Shown here: in pieces, positions 56,559 to 64,000 of the stretch
How the letters are laid out: every line of letters starts with the position of its first letter
Numbering within the stretch: position 1 is the first letter of the stretch
Assembly: GCA_021776195.1 (NCBI GenBank)
Contig: JAJFGK010000051.1
Location: 18,229 to 82,228 of the forward strand
Direction of reading: 5' to 3'
Source: Kiloniellaceae bacterium
Lineage (GTDB): Bacteria > Pseudomonadota > Alphaproteobacteria > Kiloniellales > Kiloniellaceae
DNA: 64,000 bases
Notes under the pieces: generated by a model
Database searches by the model: none
What the model saw: the letters and a program-made list of their open reading frames with translations, nothing else
Told to the model about the DNA's origin: nothing
Program-made: the position numbers and the translations under genes

Positions 56559-57371
56559 TCAGCGCTGCCAGACGAGGGGGAATAGATCGCTATCCAAGGG
56601 ACCGCCGGGGGCAATGCCGGGGTCGCGCAGCATTTTCTGCAGGTTGGGGCGCGGGCTGTAGGTCACGTCGCTGCCGGCCCAGCGCTGAATGTAGGCGCGC
56701 CGGCGCCGATCGCTACTGGTGTTGCCCGGCGCGCCGTGAACGGTCAGGCCGTGGTGCACCGTGCAGTCGCCCGGCTCCATATCGAACCAGACGATGTCGT
56801 GCCGCTCGCGCTCGGCATCGATATCGGGCACGGGCGGCAAGGGCTCGTCATAGATCTGATCCGGGTCGAAGGAGACCGCCAGGAACCGTTGGCCCCAGAG
56901 GTGCGAACCCTTGACGTACTCGACGGCGCCGGTCTGGTGGGTGACCGGATCGAGCGCCAGCCAGAGCGTGGCGATCTGGTCGCCGGCGACCGGCCAGTAG
57001 GTGGCGTCGTGGTGCCACAGGGTCCGGGTCGAGGTTCCCGGTTCTTTCACCAGGATCTGATCGAATAGGAGATTGACCTTCTCGGCACCAAAGAGCGTGG
57101 CGGCCAGGTTCGCCGCGGGAGAGGCGAAGACGGCCTCGCGAAATCCCGGGTTGTGGTGGCAAACAAAGGTATCGCCGAAGAACTCGCCGGTCGCGCCCGC
57201 CTGGTTGATGTTCTTGACCATGCCCGAGGGGTTGGCCTGATCCTCGGCCACCCGGGCGCGCAGGAACTCGACCCAGTCGCTGTCGAAGAGGCCGCGCAGA
57301 CAGACGATCCCGTCACGGCGGAAGGTCTCGATCTCTTCGGTCGTGATGGGGCGTGGCAGGTCTTTGTTCAT
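56559..57371 (-). CDS. PhyH-family (phytanoyl-CoA dioxygenase-like) oxygenase
   Basis: 270 residues. Fe(II)/2-oxoglutarate signature: HxD in WHHDATYW (His120, Asp122), distal His near 213 in TVHGAPGN, and ARAYIQRW-like Arg (RRRAYIQRW) for 2-oxoglutarate. Full family length. Substrate unknown; members hydroxylate lipids, amino acids or small secondary metabolites. Confidence 0.87.
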   Translation of the reverse strand: MNKDLPRPITTEEIETFRRDGIVCLRGLFDSDWVEFLRARVAEDQANPSGMVKNINQAGATGEFFGDTFVCHHNPGFREAVFASPAANLAATLFGAEKVNLLFDQILVKEPGTSTRTLWHHDATYWPVAGDQIATLWLALDPVTHQTGAVEYVKGSHLWGQRFLAVSFDPDQIYDEPLPPVPDIDAERERHDIVWFDMEPGDCTVHHGLTVHGAPGNTSSDRRRRAYIQRWAGSDVTYSPRPNLQKMLRDPGIAPGGPLDSDLFPLVWQR

Positions 57372-57453
57372 GAACGCTTATCCTCCCTCTCCTCCCTCAG
57401 TCGGCCATGATAGCATAGCCGCTCCAGCAGAGAAGCCGCTACACCACCCGACA

Positions 57454-57771
57454 ATGCCCGACGATCAATTCCCCGAATGTCCCCTCTGCCGCCGCCCGAT
57501 CCCGGCTGGGTCAGGTTCGCTGCATCATCTGGTGCCGAAGAGCCGCAAAGGTCGCGAGACGGTGCTGCTGCACCGCATTTGCCACCGCAAGATCCATTCG
57601 CTCTTTACCGAAAAGGAGTTGGAGCGGTCGTTCTCGACAATAGCACTTCTGTTGGCCCACCAGGAGGTCCGGGCCTTTGTCGGTTGGGTCGCTGGAAAAC
57701 CGCCGAACTTCTATGCCAGGACCGCGACCGCCGGACAAAAGGCGGTGCGCGCACGCCGCCGGAGAGGCTGA
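57454..57771 (+). CDS. HNH-type nuclease-like protein
   Basis: 105 residues from ATG 57454 (a longer frame upstream runs antisense into the dioxygenase and is not used). CPLCRRP, then LHHLVPKSRKGRETVLLHRICHRKIHSLFTE, an HNH core with HH, Asn position replaced by Thr-Val-Leu-Leu context, and CHRKIH. Typical small alphaproteobacterial HNH protein of unknown target. Confidence 0.72.
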   Translation: MPDDQFPECPLCRRPIPAGSGSLHHLVPKSRKGRETVLLHRICHRKIHSLFTEKELERSFSTIALLLAHQEVRAFVGWVAGKPPNFYARTATAGQKAVRARRRRG

Positions 57772-57855
57772 GCTCGGTACACCGGAGAGACCCTTGTCAC
57801 GGACTTGCAGGCTGCTCTATCGTCCGCGTTAGATTTGCGGCGAGGAGATAGAGCC

Positions 57856-58617
57856 ATGGCAAGTGCGGTTGAACGAATTGGGCGAAGCGAAATGTCCGAG
57901 GAAGAGTGGGCCACGCGGCTCGATCTTGCGGCGCTCTATCGGCTTTATGTGGTCTATGGCTGGACCGACCTGACCTTCACCCATATCACGGCGCGGGTGC
58001 CCGGCGAGCCTGAGCACTACCTGATCAATCCCTATGGCCTGCTGTTCGACGAGATCACGGCCTCCAGCCTGATCAAGGCGGACTACGACGGCAACGTGAT
58101 TTCCGGCGACTATCCGATCAACGATGCCGGACATCTCATTCACACGGCGGTGCTGAAGGCGCGGCCCGATATCAACTTCGTGCTGCACAGCCACACCCGG
58201 GCCGGCTGCGCGGTGGCGGCCATGAAATGCGGCCTGCTGCCGGTCAGCCAGCACGCCGGCCTGCTGATGGGGCAGGTCACGCAGCACCCCTATGGGCTGG
58301 TGACCGACGAGGCGGCGGAATGCGATGCCATTGCCGCCGACCTGGGGGATAAGTACCTGCAAATCATGGAGAACCATGGCCTCCTGGCCTGCGGGCGCAC
58401 TGCCTGCGAGGCCTTCATGTACCTCTACTATCTGGAGGTCTCCTGCAAGATTCAGGTCGACCTGCTGCAGTCCGGCGTCGAGCCGATCCACATCAAGGAT
58501 GACGCCGTGGCGGGGCTGGTGGCGGAGGGCAATCCGGGGGCCGACTCCCGTTGGGAGGCCCACTGGCCGGCGATGATCCGCCAGGTCGAGCGCAAGCACC
58601 CGGACTACAAGACCTGA
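57856..58617 (+). CDS. Class II aldolase/adducin-family protein
   Basis: 253 residues; ATG 57856 follows GAGGAGATAGAG. Zinc ligands HSH (111-113, in LHSHTRAG) and the later MENHGLLACG His. N-terminal LDLAALYRLYVVYGWTDLTFTHITARVPG is typical. Related enzymes cleave or epimerise sugar phosphates, but the fuculose-phosphate-type specificity residues are not determinable here. Confidence 0.86.
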   Translation: MASAVERIGRSEMSEEEWATRLDLAALYRLYVVYGWTDLTFTHITARVPGEPEHYLINPYGLLFDEITASSLIKADYDGNVISGDYPINDAGHLIHTAVLKARPDINFVLHSHTRAGCAVAAMKCGLLPVSQHAGLLMGQVTQHPYGLVTDEAAECDAIAADLGDKYLQIMENHGLLACGRTACEAFMYLYYLEVSCKIQVDLLQSGVEPIHIKDDAVAGLVAEGNPGADSRWEAHWPAMIRQVERKHPDYKT

Positions 58618-58745
58618 TGGCTTCGGGAAATCTTCGATAGATAACAGATGGTTAATGCTTCGGCTTAGGGGAATTTTCACATAACGCGGCGATCATTGGA
58701 ACGCGTGATGGGGTCGTTTGGCCAGCGTCACGCCATCCCAATCGC

Positions 58746-59789
58746 ATGACGGAGATCGACGCGATGGCCGAAGCCCTGCAGTTGCAAGATCTGGTGGCGC
58801 GCCTCGCCGCCAGCCGCAAGATCGCGGCCGACGACGTGCTGGCCCTGCGGCGGGACATCTTTCCCGACGGCGTGGTCAGCCAGCAAGAGGCCGAGGCGGT
58901 CTTCCAGCTGGACCAGGACTGCGCCGTCAAGGACGCGAGCTGGACCCAATTCTACGTCGATGCGCTGACCGACTATTACCTCTGGCAGTCTGAGCCGCGC
59001 GGCTACGTGAGCGAGGCGCAGGCGGCCGAGTTGGTCGATCACATTGCCTGCGACGGGCGGATCGCGACGACCAGCGAGCTGGAGCTGCTGATCAACATCG
59101 TGCATTGGGCGACCGCCTGTCCACCGGACCTGGCCCTGCTGGCCCTGGGCGCGATCCGCGAGAGCGTGTTGGCGCCGGCGACCGCCAGTTTTGGCTCGAA
59201 CCGGCCGCCGGCAGTGATCACGCCGGCCGACGTCCACCTGATCCGCCGCGTGGTCTATGCGCCCGGCAGTCCGGGTGGCCTGACCGTGACACGGGAGGAG
59301 GCCGACCTGCTGTTCGACCTCAAGGACGCGAGCAGCCGCGAAGAAAATTGCGACGCCTGGGGCGACCTTTTCGTGAAGGTGGTGACGAGCCACCTGATCT
59401 TTCCGCGGCCGGCGCCGACGGTGCCCGGCGCCGAGGAGGCTCTGCGCCGCGAGGCCTGGCTGAAACAGCGCCGCGGCGTGGGCGATCTGCTGGCTTCGAT
59501 CGGCAAGGCCTTCGCCAAGGCCGATATTCCGCTCGGCGAGGCCTGGCGGGAGCTCGATCTCTTCGGCAAGGAAGAGGAGGTCAAGCTGCGCGTCGAGGAA
59601 GAGGAACGGCTGCGCAAGGCCATGACCCTCGAGGCCGTCGATCGGGACGAGGCGGCCTGGCTGCTGAAGCGGCTCGGCGGCCGCCCGGAGCTGGACGCCC
59701 TCGAACGCTGCCTGCTGCTCTTCATCCGATCCAACGCCTCGGCGGTCGATGCCAGTCTCGATTCCTTGATGAAGAAGGCGGAAGGCTGA
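58746..59789 (+). CDS. Hypothetical protein with an internal duplication
   Basis: 347 residues. A ~50-residue unit occurs twice: ADDVLALRRDIFPDGVVSQQEAEAVFQLDQ...WTQFYVDALTDYYL (~28-80) and PADVHLIRRVVYAPGSPGGLTVTREEADLLFDLKD...WGDLFVKVVTSHL (~158-215). Both look like a helical domain with D-G-x-V/L-T-x-x-E-A. The C-terminal third is a helical Lys/Glu region. Seen widely in Rhodospirillales-like genomes as far as I recall; function unknown. Confidence 0.75.
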   Translation: MTEIDAMAEALQLQDLVARLAASRKIAADDVLALRRDIFPDGVVSQQEAEAVFQLDQDCAVKDASWTQFYVDALTDYYLWQSEPRGYVSEAQAAELVDHIACDGRIATTSELELLINIVHWATACPPDLALLALGAIRESVLAPATASFGSNRPPAVITPADVHLIRRVVYAPGSPGGLTVTREEADLLFDLKDASSREENCDAWGDLFVKVVTSHLIFPRPAPTVPGAEEALRREAWLKQRRGVGDLLASIGKAFAKADIPLGEAWRELDLFGKEEEVKLRVEEEERLRKAMTLEAVDRDEAAWLLKRLGGRPELDALERCLLLFIRSNASAVDASLDSLMKKAEG

Positions 59790-60153
59790 GAAAAGCCTCC
59801 CGGACTCTTTGGAAACGCTGATCCGACCGTCGCCCCGGACCCGATCCGGGGCCCTTGGCCCAAAAAGTCAGTGATCCGGAATCTGTGCGGACATGAGGCC
59901 AAAAAAATTGGCCGCCCGAGATTCCGGATACCTCGCTTCGACCGCCAAATCGAAGATTTAGGCCGAACCGGGTTCCGGAATGACGTCCCCTGGGCAGCAA
60001 TTGTCAACGGTTCCTGGCGCGCCGATGGATGGATCCCGGATCACGGCTGGCGCCGTTTCCGGGACGACGATCGGGGGAGCCCAGTATCTCTTGCGATCAA
60101 TCGAGTCTTGTCACGGGCTACTCATCACCGCGAAACGATCTGAATCCCCACAG
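59790..60153. repeat. Gene-free interval with REP-like repeat, copy 2
   Basis: 364 bases with no credible gene. At 60032-60069, GATCCCGGATCACGGCTGGCGCC followed by GTTTCCGGGACGACG matches the copy at 55375. Other CCGGAACC-type inverted pieces (CCCGGACCCGATCCGGGGCC near 59834) belong to the same kind of palindromic intergenic element. Confidence 0.62.
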
Positions 60154-61821
60154 CTACTTCTTCTTCTGCGCCTGGGCGCGAATGCTCGAGAGCGTGGCAG
60201 TGGGCGAGATGGCCTCGGGATCGGTCTTGAGTTCGATCAGGGCCGTGCGCTTGGAGGCCAGGGCGGTTTCCAGGACGGCGGCGAAGTCCTCGCCGCGTTC
60301 GACCTTAATACCCAAGGCACCATAGGCCTCGGCGAGCGCCGCGAAGTCGGGGTTGTGCAGTTCGGTGCCGCTGACCCGGCCTGGATAGTGGCGTTCCTGG
60401 TGCATGCGAATGGTGCCGTAACTGCAATTGTTGACGACGATGAAAACGATCGGCAGGTCGTACTGCACCGCGGTCGCGAGCTCCTGCCCGGTCATCAGAA
60501 AACACCCGTCGCCGGAAAAGGCGACGACCTGCCGGCCCGGCGCGGCCAGTTGGGCGGCAACCGCCGCCGGCACGCCATAGCCCATGGAGCCCGAGGTCGG
60601 TGCCAACTGGCTGCGGTAGGGGCCATAGAGATAGTAGCGGTTGACGAAACCGGCATAGTTGCCGGCGCCGTTGGTGACGATGGCATCGCGCGGCAGGGTC
60701 TCGCGCAGAGTGGCCATGACCTGCTCCAGCTTGACCGCGCCGGGGGTTTCCGCGGGCACGATCTGGGCCTCGAAATCGCCGCGCGCGACCCGGCGCCAAT
60801 CGCCCCAGCGGCCGGTCTCGACTCCCTCGAGGGCCGCCAGGCGGGCGACGAAAGAGCCGACCGACGCGTTGATCGCCAGGTCGGGCCGGTAGATCCGGCC
60901 GAGCTCGTCGGACCCGGGATAAACGTGCACCAGGGTCTGCTTGGGATTGGGGATGTCCAGCAAAGTAAAGCCCTGGGAGGTGATCTCGCCGACCCGCGAG
61001 CCGATCACCAAAAGCAGGTCGCAGTCGCGCAGGCGCTGTAGCAGCTTGGGATTGATCCCGAGGCCGACGGCGCCGACGTAGTTGGGATGGCGGTTGTCGA
61101 TGTAGTCCTGGCAGCGAAAGGAGACCGCGACCGGCAGATCGAGGCGTTCGGCGGCCCGGGTCATGGCGTCGCAGGCGACCGGCGACCAGCCGCCGCCGCC
61201 GAGGATGACCAGGGGCCGTTCGGCCTTCTTCAGCAGGATCGAGAGCGCCCCCAGATCCTCCGCCGCGGCCTTGGCCTCGACCGGTACCGCGGGCTTGGCA
61301 TCGTCGACCTCGGCCTCGGCCGAGAGCATGTCCTCGGGCAGCGAGAGCACCACCGGGCCGGGCCGCCCCGAGGTCGCGCAGTGATAGGCGCGGCTGACGT
61401 ATTCGGGAATGCGCGCGGTATCGTCGATTTCCGCCACCCACTTGGCGAGCGGGGCGAACATCTGCCGAAAGTCGACCTCCTGGAAGGCTTCGCGGTCACG
61501 CATGTCGCGGGCGACCTGGCCGATGAACAGGATCATCGGCGTCGAATCCTGCTGCGCCACATGGACGCCGGCCGAGGCGTTGGTCGCGCCGGGCCCCCGG
61601 GTGACGAAGCAGACGCCGGGCCGGCCGGTCATCTTGCCATCGGCCTCGGCCATCATGGCGGCACCGCCCTCCTGCCGGCAGACGATGGTCTTTATGGCGT
61701 CCTGGCCGTGCAGCCCGTCGAGGGCCGCCAGGTAGCTCTCACCCGGCACGCAGTAGACGCGTTGACAGCCCTGGATACTGAGCTGGTCGATCAGGATCTG
61801 GCCGCCGTGACGTAGGGGCAT
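60154..61821 (-). CDS. Thiamine-pyrophosphate enzyme, acetolactate-synthase-like
   Basis: 555 residues from ATG 61821. Catalytic Glu51 in CRQEGGAAMMAEA, central Rossmann-like domain (RPLVILGGGGWSPVACDAM), and the TPP-binding GDG...NN motif in FSGDGCFLMTGQELATAVQYDLPIVFIVVNN. Standard three-domain length. Likely decarboxylates a 2-oxo acid; no regulatory subunit is adjacent, so it is probably not the biosynthetic IlvB. Convergent with nothing; followed downstream by the repeat interval. Confidence 0.85.
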   Translation of the reverse strand: MPLRHGGQILIDQLSIQGCQRVYCVPGESYLAALDGLHGQDAIKTIVCRQEGGAAMMAEADGKMTGRPGVCFVTRGPGATNASAGVHVAQQDSTPMILFIGQVARDMRDREAFQEVDFRQMFAPLAKWVAEIDDTARIPEYVSRAYHCATSGRPGPVVLSLPEDMLSAEAEVDDAKPAVPVEAKAAAEDLGALSILLKKAERPLVILGGGGWSPVACDAMTRAAERLDLPVAVSFRCQDYIDNRHPNYVGAVGLGINPKLLQRLRDCDLLLVIGSRVGEITSQGFTLLDIPNPKQTLVHVYPGSDELGRIYRPDLAINASVGSFVARLAALEGVETGRWGDWRRVARGDFEAQIVPAETPGAVKLEQVMATLRETLPRDAIVTNGAGNYAGFVNRYYLYGPYRSQLAPTSGSMGYGVPAAVAAQLAAPGRQVVAFSGDGCFLMTGQELATAVQYDLPIVFIVVNNCSYGTIRMHQERHYPGRVSGTELHNPDFAALAEAYGALGIKVERGEDFAAVLETALASKRTALIELKTDPEAISPTATLSSIRAQAQKKK

Positions 61822-61843
61822 TGCTGGTCTCTTCCTTTTCGGT

Positions 61844-62791
61844 TCAGATCTCGTCTTTGGCTTCGGCCAGCCAGTGGCCGAGGTCGCGCTGGAGCAAGTC
61901 GGAAAGGCGGGCGACATCGGGTGCGAAGGCCGTAGCCAACTCGGCGCGGAAGTCCGAGCTGAGCGGCGCTGCGCGTCGAGTCACAGTATTCATTCGCTTG
62001 ATTATCGAGCGCAGGCGCTTCCAGGGCGAGTTTTTCCAGTCAGGCCCTTTGTACTTCTGCATTGCCGTGCGAGCCAGCATTTCCGGTGGCCGCATAAGAA
62101 CTCTTTGCAGCCAGCGGGAACGACAGAAAGCGTTTTGCCGTTCTCGGGCAACCGAGACCGGCCCGGGATCGGGAAGCCCGGCAAAGTCGAGGATTCCGCG
62201 AAACGCCGCATCGGGATCGGCGATGAGATCGTCGAATACCACCACATCGCACCGCTCGCGCCCAACCGCCGCAATGAGGCCCTGGAGAGCCTGGCCGAGG
62301 GCACCGATCTTGCGATAGTCGAGGAGGCGTGCGTCGCGGCAATCGCGCGGCAGGGTGCGGCCGGCCTGACGATCCTCGCACAGGCGCCAAGCGACTTCGA
62401 AATCCTCCTGGTCCTCGTCGAGGATGAAGAGCAGGCGGGCGTGATAGGAGGGCAGCATCTGCAAGGGCGAGCGAACCATGACGACGAAGCGTGCCGCTGG
62501 GAAGGCGCGGATGATTCGCAGAGCCGTGGGTGGGTCGTAAAGGGTCGAAACTGAACCCTCCGCCAAGGCCAGATGCTCGGCGGACAGGTGCGGGAAAAAC
62601 TGGTCGAGATACCTGGTGCGTGCCTCGGCCAGCGCGACATCATCCAGATCCTCCAATTGGGTGAAGAAATGGGGCTCCTTGGGGTAGGAAAAGCAGATCT
62701 TCGGATGGCACCGAAGATAGCTGGTCATGGTCGTGGTGCCGCAACGCGGGGCCCCCGCGATGAAGAGTGAAGTGGCGGGAAGTGAGACCAT
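61844..62791 (-). CDS. PAPS-dependent sulfotransferase
   Basis: 315 residues. GAPRCGTTTM at 13-22 is the 5'-phosphosulfate-binding loop; RFVVMVRSPLQMLPSYHARLL is the 3'-phosphate-binding motif with Arg and Ser. Sulfotransfer_1/3-type, N-terminal without signal peptide, so cytoplasmic. It ends 22 bases before the TPP enzyme gene on the same strand, suggesting co-transcription. Confidence 0.86.
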   Translation of the reverse strand: MVSLPATSLFIAGAPRCGTTTMTSYLRCHPKICFSYPKEPHFFTQLEDLDDVALAEARTRYLDQFFPHLSAEHLALAEGSVSTLYDPPTALRIIRAFPAARFVVMVRSPLQMLPSYHARLLFILDEDQEDFEVAWRLCEDRQAGRTLPRDCRDARLLDYRKIGALGQALQGLIAAVGRERCDVVVFDDLIADPDAAFRGILDFAGLPDPGPVSVARERQNAFCRSRWLQRVLMRPPEMLARTAMQKYKGPDWKNSPWKRLRSIIKRMNTVTRRAAPLSSDFRAELATAFAPDVARLSDLLQRDLGHWLAEAKDEI

Positions 62792-62888
62792 TAATTCTTT
62801 CCAAGGTATGCGAAATCCGCCAGCGGCGCACCTTGAAGAGGTGGCACGTCTTGGTCAAGGAAGACTGCGAGAAGTTGAAGTTTGACTA

Positions 62889-63731
62889 TCAGTTAGCAGG
62901 GGGTCGCCCCATGGGAAGGTTACAATAATCATCCAGTCGATCTGAGAGAAACGTGTAGGCCGCCCGAACGGCTTTGAGTTCGCTCATCTCAAAACGGCAA
63001 AATCGAAATTCTTCATCGGTGCCGAAGACCGTTGGTGGATGGTGCTCGTCGACCCAAGGGGGACATACGATGGACTCGCCGAAGGCTTCGCCGGCACGGC
63101 TGATGCTGGCGAAGAAAACCTGGTTCTCCATGGCTCGTGTCACGGCAAAATGCCGCCAGGAGAAGAACGACTCGTCCCGCGCATAGACGCCGCAATGGAG
63201 GATCAAGTGAGCACCGTGATCGCAGCAAAGAACACGCGTCAGCTCCGGTATGCGGATGTCGTAGCAAATGATCGGTGCGACCCGAAACCCCTTGACCTCG
63301 AAGACCATAAGATGGTCGCCGCGCCGGAAGTACTCCTTCTCCATCGAGGCGCCGTACTGACAGATGTGCAGCTTGTCGTAGTGGCCGATCACATCGCCTG
63401 TCGGGCCCAGGGCGACCATGGTGATGAAATAGTCTGCCCCGTCGCGGCGCGGCATGCCGAAGACGATGTGAACGGCGTGCTTGGCGGCGAGCTCGCCGAT
63501 GGCCTTGACTCTGGGGCCATCCAGCGGCTCGGAAATCTCCGCCAGCCGATCGAAAGCCGCGCGGGAGTACTCGACAGAGGCCAGTTCCGGCAGCACGACC
63601 AGATCGGCCTGGCGTTGGCCGAGCCGGCGATCGATCTTCTCGATGAGATCGCCGACATGGCGGTCCCGCCCGGCGCGGTCGCGGGTCTCGGGAACGGCAA
63701 TTTGGCAGGCGAGGAGAGTGAGATCGCTCAT
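62889..63731 (-). CDS. Nitrilase-family carbon-nitrogen hydrolase
   Basis: 280 residues. Catalytic triad Glu49 (LPELAS), Lys120 (YDKLH) and Cys156 (ICYDIRIPE). Close in layout to omega-amidase/aliphatic amidase-type members. Cytoplasmic amidase of unknown substrate. First gene of a same-strand run with the sulfotransferase and TPP enzyme. Confidence 0.87.
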   Translation of the reverse strand: MSDLTLLACQIAVPETRDRAGRDRHVGDLIEKIDRRLGQRQADLVVLPELASVEYSRAAFDRLAEISEPLDGPRVKAIGELAAKHAVHIVFGMPRRDGADYFITMVALGPTGDVIGHYDKLHICQYGASMEKEYFRRGDHLMVFEVKGFRVAPIICYDIRIPELTRVLCCDHGAHLILHCGVYARDESFFSWRHFAVTRAMENQVFFASISRAGEAFGESIVCPPWVDEHHPPTVFGTDEEFRFCRFEMSELKAVRAAYTFLSDRLDDYCNLPMGRPPAN

Positions 63732-64000
63732 GGTCCGCTTCGACCTTTTCTAACTGTCCGCCGGTCAACGAAAGGCTCAACGATCCCCAGGTGTTTTCCG
63801 ACCGTCGCGATGATGGTAGCAACGAACGCTTCGACAGCAACGGCAATAGACAAGCCGATCCTAGCCCGGATAATTCACGAACGGTTCTAAAGTAGATTTT
63901 TCGGTTAGTTTGTTGAGTTTTCTCGTCTCGGTTCGGCGATTTTCTTTGGTCGTGCCGGGGCGCCGATGGTTTTGCTGCTTGAGGCGCGATTTTGGCGCGT
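63732..64000. other. No recognised gene to window end
   Basis: 269 bases upstream of the amidase gene. Somewhat AT-richer at 63880-63950; no ORF with natural composition and no repeat seen. Probably the promoter region of the amidase gene. Confidence 0.4.

Overview
The window is high-GC DNA from an alphaproteobacterium. Codon use, tRNA-Pro sequences and the chromosomal genes fit a Rhodospirillales-like lineage, but that placement is inference. About 50 kb on the left (1 to ~50,068) is a tailed-phage genome with a podovirus-type set of head, tail and ejection genes. The remaining ~14 kb is ordinary chromosome. The junction is visible at 50,021-50,068, where the 3' half of a tRNA-Pro(CGG) gene stands alone. 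This is what an integrase that recombines inside a tRNA gene leaves at one end of a prophage. The intact tRNA, attL and integrase should lie left of the window, because no integrase, repressor or excisionase is recognisable here.

Prophage layout, mostly on the + strand in chains of ATGA-type overlaps. 1-4.5 kb: replication and modification genes (two DNA methyltransferases, a RepA-like ATPase). 4.5-4.85 kb: an odd array of three repeats, each also the start of a mini-ORF coupled to the next, ending in a long palindrome. 4.9-10 kb: a regulator-like protein, an HslV-like Ntn hydrolase, basic proteins, terminase small subunit(s), a phage-borne tRNA-Pro(UGG) and small unknowns. 10.1-19 kb: a large terminase interrupted by a full LAGLIDADG intein inside its Walker A motif, then portal, GroES-like co-chaperonin, scaffold, decoration protein and major capsid protein. 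19-30.9 kb: connector, tail and fibre genes. Five of these share a ~20-residue P-A-x-A-x-L-x-L-x-x-x-A-P repeat. 30.9-32.0 kb: an AT-richer minus-strand three-gene cargo operon. 32-43.6 kb: internal and ejected virion proteins ending in a 2781-residue polyvalent protein (metallopeptidase, pyrophosphatase-like, BECR nuclease-like, ADP-ribosyltransferase-like, LPD38-like regions). A small gene appears to be nested inside it in another frame. 43.6-46.6 kb: a lysis-like cassette of membrane proteins, a transglutaminase-like cysteine peptidase, a winged-helix protein and a lipoprotein. 46.6-49.9 kb: eleven small genes on the minus strand in an overlapping operon, including an ASCH-domain protein.

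Chromosomal part (50.1-64 kb): a DUF1194 secreted protein convergent with a caspase-like/SH3/FGE-sulfatase fusion protein, then genes for small-molecule metabolism (SDR, secreted metallo-beta-lactamase-fold hydrolase, PhyH-type dioxygenase, class II aldolase, TPP enzyme, sulfotransferase, nitrilase-family amidase), an HNH protein, a membrane protein and a duplicated-domain hypothetical. Two intergenic copies of a REP-like repeat are visible.

The observations most worth following are the AP-repeat shared by neighbouring virion proteins, the Walker-A intein with a non-nucleophilic first residue, the coupled mini-ORF repeat array, and the small gene nested in the giant ejection-protein gene.
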